This document shows positions 35,086 to 43,656 of a DNA stretch of 64,000 nucleotides, one piece after another (position 1 is the first letter of the stretch; every line of letters starts with the position of its first letter). The position numbers and the translations under genes are program-made. The stretch covers positions 62,001 through 126,000 of the forward strand of contig NZ_FNHY01000003.1 in assembly GCF_900103605.1 (NCBI RefSeq), read 5' to 3'. The DNA is from Psychrobacillus sp. OK028. Its GTDB lineage: Bacteria; Bacillota; Bacilli; Bacillales_A; Planococcaceae. Below the pieces are notes generated by a model. The model was not told the DNA's origin. It was given only the letters and a program-made list of their open reading frames with translations, and ran no database searches.

Positions 35086-36349
35086 AAAAAAGCTAATGCA
35101 AATGAAGGGTTTAGTAAAAAAGAAACCATTTGCTGACAACATTAAAAAGGAAGAGCTAGAAATGGCGCTTCCCTTTTATGTGGAGCAATGGGAAAATGCA
35201 GGTCTAAAATTAATCAAAGAGGAAAAAGGGTTTTACTTCGTAAAGGAAACATTTTATCATTCCAAGCATATACATGGAAATATTGGGCTTAATAAGCTAC
35301 AACAGGCAAAACAATTTATGCAGGAAGTCTATCCTACTCATCCATTAACTATTGCTAAAAATAGTCCATTTTGTTTTTATGATATCGAAACGACAGGGTT
35401 AAAAGGTGCTGGTGTATTAATTTTTTTAAATGGCGTATTGAAAGAAGTGGAGAATGGATTTTTGCTGACACAATATGTACTAGCAGATCCAGGGCAAGAG
35501 GTAAGTTTTTTACGAGCAACTGATTTTTGGGAAAACGAACAGACAATCATTACATATAACGGAAAGAGTTTTGATATCCCTCAATTAGTTGCAAGGTGGA
35601 CGATGAATCGAAATAATCTGCCACGACTAAAACAGCATCACCAAATTGATTTAATGCATTCATCTAAAAGAATTTGGAAGGGTGAATTAGAGCGCTTCAA
35701 GCTTAAACAGATGGAGGAAATGAAACTAGGTTTTAGAAGAGAAAACGATATCCCTGGCCATCTTGCTCCAATTATTTATTTTGATGCGGTGAAGAGCGGT
35801 AATCCAACGAACTTGATGAAAGTGTTGAAGCATAATGAATGGGATATTTTATCGCTTGTTACGTTATATATCCTTTCGGTAGAATTGCTTCAAGACAAAG
35901 AAATAATAGAAACTGCAGCAACATACACGAATATTGGTAGATGGTTTCGTGATTTAAAAACGATGAATGCAAGTCAGGATTGGTTTACTTTTGTTGTAAA
36001 TAATTTTTCAGATGAAGAGGCAAGTATTGCTTATTATTTCGTTGGTCTCCATTTAAAAAGAGCTGGATTGTTTCAAGACAGTTTGGAAGCTTTTCTTCAA
36101 GCTTCAAAAGAGATTTCTGGGAAATATCGTGTAGAGGTATATATCGAGCTTGCCAAGCTATACGAGCATCAATTAAAAAATTTCCCAAAAGCGCTAGAAA
36201 TAACTCAGCGATGTGTAGAATATGAAGCAAAGCTTAACAAAGACCAGCATTCTCGCTTGAAAAAAGAGCTTATAAAGCGGGAAATAAGACTAATCCGAAA
36301 ATTAAATATTTCCCGGGAAAGCGCAAAACATAACAAAAAGCGCATATAA
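35075..36349 (+). CDS. mrfB: Mitomycin repair exonuclease MrfB (YprB)
   Basis: The N-terminal half has the RNase H-like DEDD fold: FCFYDIETTGLKGAG (near residue 100), TYNGKSFDIPQL with its Asp (near 160), and HNEWDILSLVTLY (near 250). The C-terminal half is helical and TPR-like (AYYFVGLHLKRAGLFQDSLEAF). It degrades one strand after MrfA action in the mitomycin pathway of B. subtilis. ATG 35075 has AGGTGG upstream and lies 11 bases inside mrfA, so the pair is coupled. Confidence 0.94.
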   Translation: MSYEKKLMQMKGLVKKKPFADNIKKEELEMALPFYVEQWENAGLKLIKEEKGFYFVKETFYHSKHIHGNIGLNKLQQAKQFMQEVYPTHPLTIAKNSPFCFYDIETTGLKGAGVLIFLNGVLKEVENGFLLTQYVLADPGQEVSFLRATDFWENEQTIITYNGKSFDIPQLVARWTMNRNNLPRLKQHHQIDLMHSSKRIWKGELERFKLKQMEEMKLGFRRENDIPGHLAPIIYFDAVKSGNPTNLMKVLKHNEWDILSLVTLYILSVELLQDKEIIETAATYTNIGRWFRDLKTMNASQDWFTFVVNNFSDEEASIAYYFVGLHLKRAGLFQDSLEAFLQASKEISGKYRVEVYIELAKLYEHQLKNFPKALEITQRCVEYEAKLNKDQHSRLKKELIKREIRLIRKLNISRESAKHNKKRI

Positions 36350-36363
36350 ATGGCTGAAAATAC

Positions 36364-36392
36364 TCCATTATTCGACAGTGATATGCTATAAT
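36364..36392 (+). promoter_or_regulatory. Probable gpsB promoter with extended -10
   Basis: TATAAT (36387-36392) is preceded by TGC, an extended -10. The -35 region is weak. It lies 37 bases before the gpsB start. Confidence 0.65.
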
Positions 36393-36428
36393 ACGAGTAG
36401 CGAATTGTAGATGGAAGGAAGATACCAT

Positions 36429-36725
36429 ATGGAATTTAAACTAAAGGCTTCTGATATATTAGAAAAAGAGTTTAAAACAGGTTTAAGAGGTTATAACCAA
36501 GAAGAGGTAGATGTATTTTTAGACGATATTATTCAAGATTACGAGGCATATGAGAAGAGAATAGCTCAACTTCAGTTGGAAAACAAAAAACTGCTAGAAC
36601 AGTTGGAGGAATTACCAAGGAGAACTCAGGCTGTTGCACCGCAAACAGGGGCAACTAATTTTGATATTTTAAAGCGTCTTTCCCATCTTGAAAAACATGT
36701 ATTCGGAAGTAAATTGTACGAATAA
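36429..36725 (+). CDS. gpsB: Cell-division coordinator GpsB
   Basis: A DivIVA-like coiled-coil protein of 98 residues that moves PBP1 between the side wall and the septum. The N-terminal [20 protein letters not shown] and [20 protein letters not shown] are the lipid- and PBP-binding helices, and the C-terminal trimerising part is [19 protein letters not shown] 36429 is chosen because GGAAGGA lies upstream; the longer ORF begins in that region. Its partner PBP1A (ponA) is 5 kb away. The usual ypsA and cotD between mrfB and gpsB are missing. Confidence 0.95.
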   Translation: MEFKLKASDILEKEFKTGLRGYNQEEVDVFLDDIIQDYEAYEKRIAQLQLENKKLLEQLEELPRRTQAVAPQTGATNFDILKRLSHLEKHVFGSKLYE

Positions 36726-36744
36726 TTATATTAGTTCTGTTATG

Positions 36745-36773
36745 TTGAATCTCACCGAAATTTCGTATATACT
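36745..36773 (+). promoter_or_regulatory. rnpB promoter
   Basis: TTGAAT (36745-36750), a 17-base spacer and TATACT (36768-36773). The predicted start point, about 36780, agrees with the first base of the RNase P RNA helix P1. Confidence 0.85.
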
Positions 36774-36780
36774 AATGATA

Positions 36781-37183
36781 CCACTTATATATTCGGGCAA
36801 TCGCTGCAATGCTTGACATTGTAGAGGAAAGTCCATGCTCACACAATTCTGAGATGAATGTAGTGTTCGTGCTTAGTGAAAAAATAAACTAAGGCAGCTA
36901 GTTTTAGCTGACGGCGGGATGAAGGCCTAAGTCTTAGGATATGGCTGAAAGTCTCTGAAAGTGCCACAGTGACGGAGCTGTATAGGAAACTATACAGGTG
37001 GAACGAGGTAAACCCCACGAGTGAGAAACCCAAATTATGGTAGGGGCATCTTCTTGAAGGAATTGAACGGATAGAAGAACAGATTTATTCTGTAGATAGA
37101 TGATTGCCATCCACATACGTACGAGGTAATGCACCGTTTGAGTACCGTGGAAACAAAACATGGCTTATTGAGTGTATGAGTGG
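36781..37183 (+). ncRNA. rnpB: RNase P RNA, class B
   Basis: The catalytic RNA that trims tRNA 5' ends. The conserved elements appear in order: TCGGGCAATCGCTGC, then AGAGGAAAGTCCATGCTC (CR-I), GAAAGTGCCACAGTGACGGA, GTGGAACG-GGTAAACCCC, GAGAAACCCAAATT-TGGTAGGGG (written without its variable base), then AGATAGATGATTGCC and CAAAACATGGCTTA at the 3' end. The ends were set by the P1 helix: CCACTTATAT at 36781 pairs with GTATGAGTGG ending at 37183. The layout is that of the B. subtilis type. Confidence 0.97.
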
Positions 37184-37201
37184 CTATATTTAATAACTAA
37201 G

Positions 37202-37229
37202 AAGCTCTCCAGAAACGGAGAGCTTTTCT
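37202..37229 (+). terminator. rnpB terminator
   Basis: AAGCTCTCC (37202-37210) pairs with GGAGAGCTT (37217-37225), followed by T's, 20 bases after the RNA. Confidence 0.85.
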
Positions 37230-37275
37230 ATTACATAAATGATTAATAAAGTACGTTATATGGGAGGGAAGGATT

Positions 37276-38997
37276 GTGGAAAAACAACAACCACCCGCAA
37301 AATTACAGGCATTTCCCGTTGAATTGATGGAACAGATTTTTCAATCGACTGTAGAAGGTATAATGATTACAAATGAGAATATGCAAATAACACATGTAAA
37401 TAATGCTTTCGAAACAGTAACCGGCTATAAGTCTTCCGAAGTGCTTGGAAAATTTCCAAGTATTTTGCAGTCAGGTAAACAGGATGCGGACTTTTATAAG
37501 GTAATGTGGTCCGAAATTCGTACGAAGGGATTTTGGAAGGGCGAAATCTGGAATAGAAGAAAAGATGGAGAGGTATATCCAGAAAATCTCGCAATTTATA
37601 GTGTTATTGATGCCACGGGTACACTAACAAATTATTATGGTATCTTTTCAGATATTTCCTTTGAAAAAGAGACTGAAAAAGAACTAGAAGAACTTAGTCA
37701 AAATGACTTTTTAACAAATATAGCAAATCGACATGCCTTCCATGAATTACTATTTGACAAGGTAAATTATTCAACTGAAAGTCATGCTATTTTATTTATT
37801 GACTTAGATCGTTTTAAACAGATAAACGATACGTTGGGAAATGAAATAGGTGACCTTATTTTAAAAGAGGTTGCAACTCGTATTAACTCGCTTGTTGGTC
37901 CAGCTGATATTTTTGGTCGTTATGGCTCTGATGAATTTATATTTTCCAGATCGAATATTGCTTATCAAAAAGACGCTGCAGTTCTCGCTAAGGAAATAAC
38001 AAAACTCTTCAATAAACCATTTTTTGTATGTGGTTCGGAGGTTTATATTAGCGTAAGTATAGGAATTAGCTTGTTTCCACAAGATGGTAAACAGATTGGG
38101 AAGTTAATATACAAAGCGGACAAGGCAATGTATTTTGCTAAACAAAATGGTAGAAACCAATATGCTTTTTATTTTGAGGAATTGAAAAAGGATTCCAAGA
38201 TAGAAATAATCATGGAAGCAGAGCTAAGAAAAGCTATACAAAAGAAAGACTTTTTCATCCAATACCAGCCTAAGATTGACCTAACAAAACATGAAATTAT
38301 AGGTGTAGAAGCTTTAGTAAGATGGAAAAATGATCAGTTAGGATTTGTTTCACCAGCTGAGTTTATACCTATTGCTGAGGATACTGGTCTTATAATTCCA
38401 TTAAGCGAAGTTATTTTAGAAAAAGTTTGTCTGGATATACTAGAAGCAAGATCCCGGGGCAAAATACATATTTTGCCTGTATCTATTAATATTGCTTCGC
38501 TCCATTTTCAACAGGATGATTTTATCGAGCGTATAAATTCTATTCTAATGCAGTATAATTGTAGTCCTCAGCTTTTGGAGCTAGAGCTTACAGAACGCAC
38601 AGTTATGAAGGATTCCGTCGATATAGTAAGTAAACTGGTAAAACTAAAAGGGATGGGATTCAAGATTTCTATAGATGATTTTGGAACTGGATATTCATCC
38701 CTAAGTTATTTAAATAGATTTCCGCTCAATTATTTGAAAATTGATAGAAGCTTTGTCCAACAAATTACTAATTTACAAGACAAGCAAGCTATAGTAGAAG
38801 CGATCATTTTAATGGCTCATCGTCTGCGTATAAAAGTAATTGCAGAAGGCGTAGAAACTGAGGATCAAGCGAAGCTTTTAAAAGAGATGGGCTGCGATAT
38901 CATTCAAGGGTTTTATTATAGTAAACCTCTTGCAATTAATGAGCTTTTGGATTTTATAGAGTTATGGGAAATTTATAAACAAGAAAGGAATATATAA
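37276..38997 (+). CDS. PAS-GGDEF-EAL protein (c-di-GMP phosphodiesterase; cyclase motif degenerate)
   Basis: A 573-residue cytoplasmic [17 protein letters not shown]. A PAS domain (about 15-125, VEGIMITNENMQITHVNNAF) is followed by a GGDEF domain (about 140-300) and an EAL domain (about 315-565). The cyclase active loop reads RYGSDEF instead of GGDEF, so synthesis of c-di-GMP is doubtful. The phosphodiesterase residues are all present: EALVRW near 345, ELTERTVM, DDFGTGYSSL, KIDRSFV and AEGVET. Domain logic suggests a sensor whose degenerate cyclase half regulates c-di-GMP breakdown. It starts at GTG 37276 after GGAGGGAAGG, and its stop overlaps the rlmL start by one base. Confidence 0.93.
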   Translation: MEKQQPPAKLQAFPVELMEQIFQSTVEGIMITNENMQITHVNNAFETVTGYKSSEVLGKFPSILQSGKQDADFYKVMWSEIRTKGFWKGEIWNRRKDGEVYPENLAIYSVIDATGTLTNYYGIFSDISFEKETEKELEELSQNDFLTNIANRHAFHELLFDKVNYSTESHAILFIDLDRFKQINDTLGNEIGDLILKEVATRINSLVGPADIFGRYGSDEFIFSRSNIAYQKDAAVLAKEITKLFNKPFFVCGSEVYISVSIGISLFPQDGKQIGKLIYKADKAMYFAKQNGRNQYAFYFEELKKDSKIEIIMEAELRKAIQKKDFFIQYQPKIDLTKHEIIGVEALVRWKNDQLGFVSPAEFIPIAEDTGLIIPLSEVILEKVCLDILEARSRGKIHILPVSINIASLHFQQDDFIERINSILMQYNCSPQLLELELTERTVMKDSVDIVSKLVKLKGMGFKISIDDFGTGYSSLSYLNRFPLNYLKIDRSFVQQITNLQDKQAIVEAIILMAHRLRIKVIAEGVETEDQAKLLKEMGCDIIQGFYYSKPLAINELLDFIELWEIYKQERNI

Positions 38998-40124
38998 TGA
39001 CAACTTTTAAATTAGTAGCAACTTCAGCTATGGGCCTAGAATCCATCGTTGCAGATGAAGTAAAAGCACTAGGATATGAAACTACAACAGAAAACGGCAA
39101 GATTTATTTTGAAGGGGACGAGCGTGCAATAGCACGAGCAAATATTTGGTTACGTGTTGCAGACCGAGTGAAGATTGTAGCTGCTCAGTTCCCAGCCAAA
39201 ACATTTGATGAGCTATTTGAACGTACAAAAGCAATTCAATGGGAAAAATTCTTGCCAGTGGATGCAGCTTTTCCTGTTCAAGGAAAATCAGTCAAATCAA
39301 CCTTATTCAGTGTTCCAGACTGTCAGGCAATTGTAAAAAAAGCAGTAGTGGAACGCTTAAAATTAGCTCATAAAAGAATCGGTTTTTTAGACGAATCTGG
39401 TGCAACATTTAAACTGGAAATTAGTATATTAAAAGATATTGCTACTATAACAATTGATACAAGTGGTGCAGGCCTTCATAAACGTGGATATCGTCACGGC
39501 CAAGGGGAAGCTCCATTGAAGGAAACACTTGCAGCAGCTTTAGTGAAAATTTCAAAATGGAGTCCCAACCGACCATTTGTAGACCCTTTTTGCGGTTCTG
39601 GTACTATTCCGATTGAAGCAGCAATGATTGGACAAAACATTGCACCAGGCTTTAATCGTGACTTCCATAGTGAAGCATGGCCCTGGATGCCAAAAACAAT
39701 TTGGGAAGAAGTGCGTAACGAAGCGGAATCATTAGCTAATTATGACCAAGAACTTCAAATTATTGGATCAGATATTGATCATAAAATGGTCCAAATTGCT
39801 GAGCAAAATGCATTTGAATCTGGATTTGCCGATTTAATCACATTTAAACAAATGCATGCAAAGGATTTTACTACTACTTTGACGGATGGAGTAATGGTCA
39901 GTAACCCACCTTACGGAGAACGTATTGGTGAAGTGGAAGTAATTGAGCAGGTAATTAGTGAACTAGGTCATTTGATGGACAAATATCCATCGTGGTCCGT
40001 ATATATGTTGTCATCTATGGAAAACTTTGAGAATGTATACGGTAAAAGAGCAACCAAAAAGCGCAAATTATTTAATGGATTTATTCGAACGGATTACTAT
40101 CAGTTCTGGGGTAAACGTTCATAA
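38997..40124 (+). CDS. ypsC: rRNA/tRNA guanine-N2-methyltransferase, RlmL/YpsC type
   Basis: The protein has an N-terminal THUMP RNA-binding domain (about 1-160, with the ferredoxin-like ATSAMGLESIVADEVKALGY) and a Rossmann methyltransferase domain. FVDPFCGSGTIPIEAA (near residue 193) is the SAM site and SNPPYGERIG (near 300) the catalytic N-P-P-Y that methylates exocyclic amino groups. By homology it makes m2G in 23S rRNA. The 375 residues correspond to the first module of E. coli RlmL, as in B. subtilis YpsC. Confidence 0.92.
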   Translation: MTTFKLVATSAMGLESIVADEVKALGYETTTENGKIYFEGDERAIARANIWLRVADRVKIVAAQFPAKTFDELFERTKAIQWEKFLPVDAAFPVQGKSVKSTLFSVPDCQAIVKKAVVERLKLAHKRIGFLDESGATFKLEISILKDIATITIDTSGAGLHKRGYRHGQGEAPLKETLAAALVKISKWSPNRPFVDPFCGSGTIPIEAAMIGQNIAPGFNRDFHSEAWPWMPKTIWEEVRNEAESLANYDQELQIIGSDIDHKMVQIAEQNAFESGFADLITFKQMHAKDFTTTLTDGVMVSNPPYGERIGEVEVIEQVISELGHLMDKYPSWSVYMLSSMENFENVYGKRATKKRKLFNGFIRTDYYQFWGKRS

Positions 40125-40182
40125 CAGGAAGGGAGACTCGTTTCTCCCTTGCTGTTATATTATTATTTAAGGGAGTTTTTAG

Positions 40183-42084
40183 ATGAAACAAGCTTTACCA
40201 TTCCAACTATCAAAAGACCGTTCTTTCTTCGAATCATTAGGAGATTGGATGGGTGATGTCTTGTATGATGAATTACCTGAAAAAGGTTTTGAATGTCGTG
40301 ATGAACAAATTTTCATGGCCTATCAGATTGAAAAGACGTTAAAAGAGAAAAATGTACTATTTGCAGAAGCAGGAGTAGGTACGGGTAAAACAATTGCTTA
40401 TTTACTTCCTGCTATTTCGTATGCTCGTTATACGGGAAAACCAGCATTGATCGCATGCGCAGATGAAACGTTAATTGAACAGCTAGTTAAAGAAGCCGGA
40501 GATATTTTTAAGCTTCAAAACTATTTGGATATTAAAATCGATGTACGATTAGCAAAATCTCGTGATCAATATTTATGTTTGAAACGACTAGAAGAAGCAC
40601 AAAAAGATGATGAGAATGAATACTTTTTAGAAGAAATTGAAGACCAAGTGCCTGATTTTGTTTATGCACATTCATCTATGCAAAAAATTTATCCATATGG
40701 GGAACGCAGTCAATTTGCTGGTGTAAGCGATGAGGATTGGCAAAAAGTCAACTATCATCCTACCCAACAATGTATGGTATGTGATTTGCGAAATCGATGT
40801 GGCCAAACAATTCACCGTCAGCATTATCGTGAGTCTACAGACTTAATCATTTGTTCGCATGAATTTTTAATGGAGCATATTTGGACAAAAGAATCGCGTG
40901 TTAGAGAAGGTCAAATGCCCTTATTGCCTGAAGTTTCAATGGCTGTTTTAGATGAAGGCCATTTACTTGAATTTGCTGCTCAAAAAGCATTAACATATGA
41001 AATTCAAAGTGAAACACTTATTCGATTATTAGAAAAAGTAATGGTCGATGGTGTAAGAGAAAAAACGTTAAATTTGATGGAAGTATTGCAAGAATTACAT
41101 GATAATATTTTCGGATTATTACGCATTGGCAGTGATATGGAAGAAACTGACCGTATGAAGGTGGATAAATCTCCTGAGTTAATGCAATTATGTAAACAGG
41201 CTATTAAAGTAACAGATAGCTTACTTGAGGAATTTGTATTTGAGTCGGAGTTATTTACAATTCCTGAGTATGAGTTACGGATGGTGGAAGAATTTTTAGA
41301 GCAATATACATTCTCTCTTCGTTTATTTACCGAAAAAGGCGATGGCATTGAATGGTTAGAAATTATTGATGGTTATGAAACGTTAATCATTATGCCTAGA
41401 TTGGTAACTGATATCTTGCATGAGAAATTATTTACTTCTAAAATTCCGATTGTCTTTTCATCTGCTACTTTATCAATCGAAAAAGACTTTACGTATATTG
41501 CGGATTCATTAGGAATTGAAAAATTCCAATCGTTCTCCGTTGCATCACCATTTGATTATGATGAAGTAATGAAGATATATGCCATGAAAATGGAACAGCA
41601 GGAGAAACCTTATCATGTGGAAAACTTGTTAAAAGACTCGATGCAAACACTTATTTTGTTTAAATCCAAAGCAGCAATGGCATCGTTTAGAGCAACTATA
41701 GGAGATAGAAATGATATTGTCTTTGAAGGTGATCGTGAACTATCTACCATTGTTAAAGAATTCCAAAACGGTGAGTACTCGACTTTATGTTCTTATCACC
41801 TTTGGGAAGGTTTGGACTTACCATTAGAAGCTTTAACAAGAGTAATTATTTACGATATGCCACTTCCTCCGGTAGATCCATTATTTGATGCAAAACGATC
41901 TTTCTCTAACAATCCATTTGAGGAAGTAGAATTGCCATTTATGCTACTAAGATTGCAACAGGGTATTGGACGATTAATCCGTACATCTAGTGATTATGGG
42001 GAAATTCATTTATTGTTAAATGAAGAGGAAGCACAGCTAGAAAACAGATTTACAGGGGTATTACCTACATCTATTTCTAAATGA
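40183..42084 (+). CDS. ypvA: DinG/XPD-family ATP-dependent DNA helicase YpvA
   Basis: A 633-residue superfamily 2 helicase. AEAGVGTGKTIAY (near 60) is Walker A, MAVLDEGHLLEF (near 253) holds the DEGH box, and LRLQQGIGRLIRTSSDYG (near 588) is motif VI. Four cysteines in CLKRLE (near 128) and CMVCDLRNRC (near 197-206) could form the iron-sulphur cluster typical of XPD-like helicases. The exonuclease domain of the larger DinG at 22 kb is missing. The gene order rlmL-ypvA-ypwA resembles B. subtilis. Confidence 0.9.
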   Translation: MKQALPFQLSKDRSFFESLGDWMGDVLYDELPEKGFECRDEQIFMAYQIEKTLKEKNVLFAEAGVGTGKTIAYLLPAISYARYTGKPALIACADETLIEQLVKEAGDIFKLQNYLDIKIDVRLAKSRDQYLCLKRLEEAQKDDENEYFLEEIEDQVPDFVYAHSSMQKIYPYGERSQFAGVSDEDWQKVNYHPTQQCMVCDLRNRCGQTIHRQHYRESTDLIICSHEFLMEHIWTKESRVREGQMPLLPEVSMAVLDEGHLLEFAAQKALTYEIQSETLIRLLEKVMVDGVREKTLNLMEVLQELHDNIFGLLRIGSDMEETDRMKVDKSPELMQLCKQAIKVTDSLLEEFVFESELFTIPEYELRMVEEFLEQYTFSLRLFTEKGDGIEWLEIIDGYETLIIMPRLVTDILHEKLFTSKIPIVFSSATLSIEKDFTYIADSLGIEKFQSFSVASPFDYDEVMKIYAMKMEQQEKPYHVENLLKDSMQTLILFKSKAAMASFRATIGDRNDIVFEGDRELSTIVKEFQNGEYSTLCSYHLWEGLDLPLEALTRVIIYDMPLPPVDPLFDAKRSFSNNPFEEVELPFMLLRLQQGIGRLIRTSSDYGEIHLLLNEEEAQLENRFTGVLPTSISK

Positions 42085-42101
42085 TACTAGGGGGAAAAGA
42101 A

Positions 42102-43601
42102 ATGTCAGTAGAACAAAATTTTTTAGATTATGTTAAAAAGATTGGTGCTTATCAAGAAGCATTAGGGGTGCTTTATTGGGATATGCGTACCGGGGCGCCG
42201 AAAAAGGGAATCGATCAGCGGTCAGAAGTTGTTGGGGTACTTGCAACGGATGTATTTAATTTATCGACTTCAGAAGAACTAAAAGGATTACTTGACGAAA
42301 TGGAATTGGAGTTAGATTCGGTTAACGAAGTAACTAAACGTGTTTTTGAAGAAGTTAAAAAGGAATATAATTTAAGTAAAAAAATTCCTTCAGATGAGTA
42401 TAAAAAGTTTGTCGTGCTTCAGTCTAAATCAGAATCTGTGTGGGAAGAAGCGAAAGCTAAAAATGATTGGTCCATGTTTCAACCCTATTTACATGAAATG
42501 GTAACAACTTTGAAGAAGTTTGTGGAGTATTGGGGAGTAACAGATAACAATCCATACAATGTGCTGTTAGATCAATACGAGCCAGGGATGACAACAGAAA
42601 TTCTAGATGGTGTTTTTAGTGAATTAAGAGAAAAAATTGTCTCTTTACTAAAGCGTATTTCTGAATCACCAAATCAGCCAAATACAGATTTCCTGTTCAA
42701 ATCTTTTGATAAACAGAAACAAGAGTCCTTTAGTTTAGATATACTTAAACAGCTAGGCTATGATTTCGATGCGGGAAGACTGGATGAAACAGTACATCCA
42801 TTTGCAACGGGCTTAAATAGAGGTGACGTACGAATCACGACTAAATATGATGAGTTCGATTTCCGTTCTGCTGTGTTCGGTACTATACATGAATGTGGTC
42901 ATGCAATATACGAGCAAAATGTTGCAGAGGAGTTAACAGGAACACCTTTAGCAGGTGGAGCTTCCATGGGTATTCATGAATCCCAATCATTATTTTATGA
43001 AAATTTTGTTGGGCGTAATCTAAAGTTCTGGGAACAAAACTATGAAAAGCTACAAAGTTACTCTCCTGAACAATTTGGAGAAGTTCCGATGGAAGATTTT
43101 CTCCGTGCGATCAACGAAGTCAAACCATCTTTAATCCGTATCGAAGCAGATGAGCTAACATATGCGCTTCATATTATGATTCGTTATGAAATCGAAAAAG
43201 GATTGTTTAACGGAGATTTAAAGGTAGAAGACTTGCCAGACATTTGGAATTCCAAATATGAAGAATATTTAGGTGTTAGACCATCTACAAATGCAGAAGG
43301 CATTCTGCAGGATGTGCACTGGGCAGGTGCAAGTTTTGGTTATTTCCCATCCTATGCACTAGGCTATATTTATGCATCTCAGTTTAAGGCAGCGATGCTA
43401 AAAGATATACCACAGTTTGATAGTTTGCTGGAACAAGGTGATTTGAGACCTATTAAGGAATGGCTTACAGAAAATGTACATCAGTACGGAGCGCTTAAAA
43501 AGCCTTTGGATATTCTTAAAGCGGCAACAGGTGAAGGACTTAACGGTAAATACCTAGCAGATTATTTAGAAGAGAAGTATACAAAAGTTTATAAGCTTTA
43601 A
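42102..43601 (+). CDS. ypwA: M32-family metallocarboxypeptidase
   Basis: A zinc carboxypeptidase of the Taq family, 499 residues, all helical. The metal motif HECGH (HExxH form) is near residue 263 in GTIHECGHAIYEQN, the third ligand Glu is in GIHESQSLFYEN, and the end of the domain has WAGASFGYFPSYALGYIYA. It trims amino acids from peptide C-termini in the cytoplasm. ATG 42102 was chosen because GGGGGAAAAG lies just upstream; the ORF start at 42081 overlaps the ypvA stop. Confidence 0.94.
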   Translation: MSVEQNFLDYVKKIGAYQEALGVLYWDMRTGAPKKGIDQRSEVVGVLATDVFNLSTSEELKGLLDEMELELDSVNEVTKRVFEEVKKEYNLSKKIPSDEYKKFVVLQSKSESVWEEAKAKNDWSMFQPYLHEMVTTLKKFVEYWGVTDNNPYNVLLDQYEPGMTTEILDGVFSELREKIVSLLKRISESPNQPNTDFLFKSFDKQKQESFSLDILKQLGYDFDAGRLDETVHPFATGLNRGDVRITTKYDEFDFRSAVFGTIHECGHAIYEQNVAEELTGTPLAGGASMGIHESQSLFYENFVGRNLKFWEQNYEKLQSYSPEQFGEVPMEDFLRAINEVKPSLIRIEADELTYALHIMIRYEIEKGLFNGDLKVEDLPDIWNSKYEEYLGVRPSTNAEGILQDVHWAGASFGYFPSYALGYIYASQFKAAMLKDIPQFDSLLEQGDLRPIKEWLTENVHQYGALKKPLDILKAATGEGLNGKYLADYLEEKYTKVYKL

Positions 43602-43606
43602 ACAAT

Positions 43607-43648
43607 AAAAATGGTTAGTCTTGACATAAGTCTCGACTAACCATTTTT
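43607..43648. terminator. Bidirectional terminator between ypwA and the ba3 oxidase
   Basis: A 14-bp stem (43607-43620 with 43635-43648) with A-rich and T-rich flanks, between two convergent genes. Confidence 0.85.
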
Positions 43649-43656
43649 CAATTTTA

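Noticed and set aside
40125-40182. Terminator between rlmL and ypvA
   Set aside because: AAGGGAGA/TTCTCCCTT form a hairpin but no T run follows, so termination is not supported.
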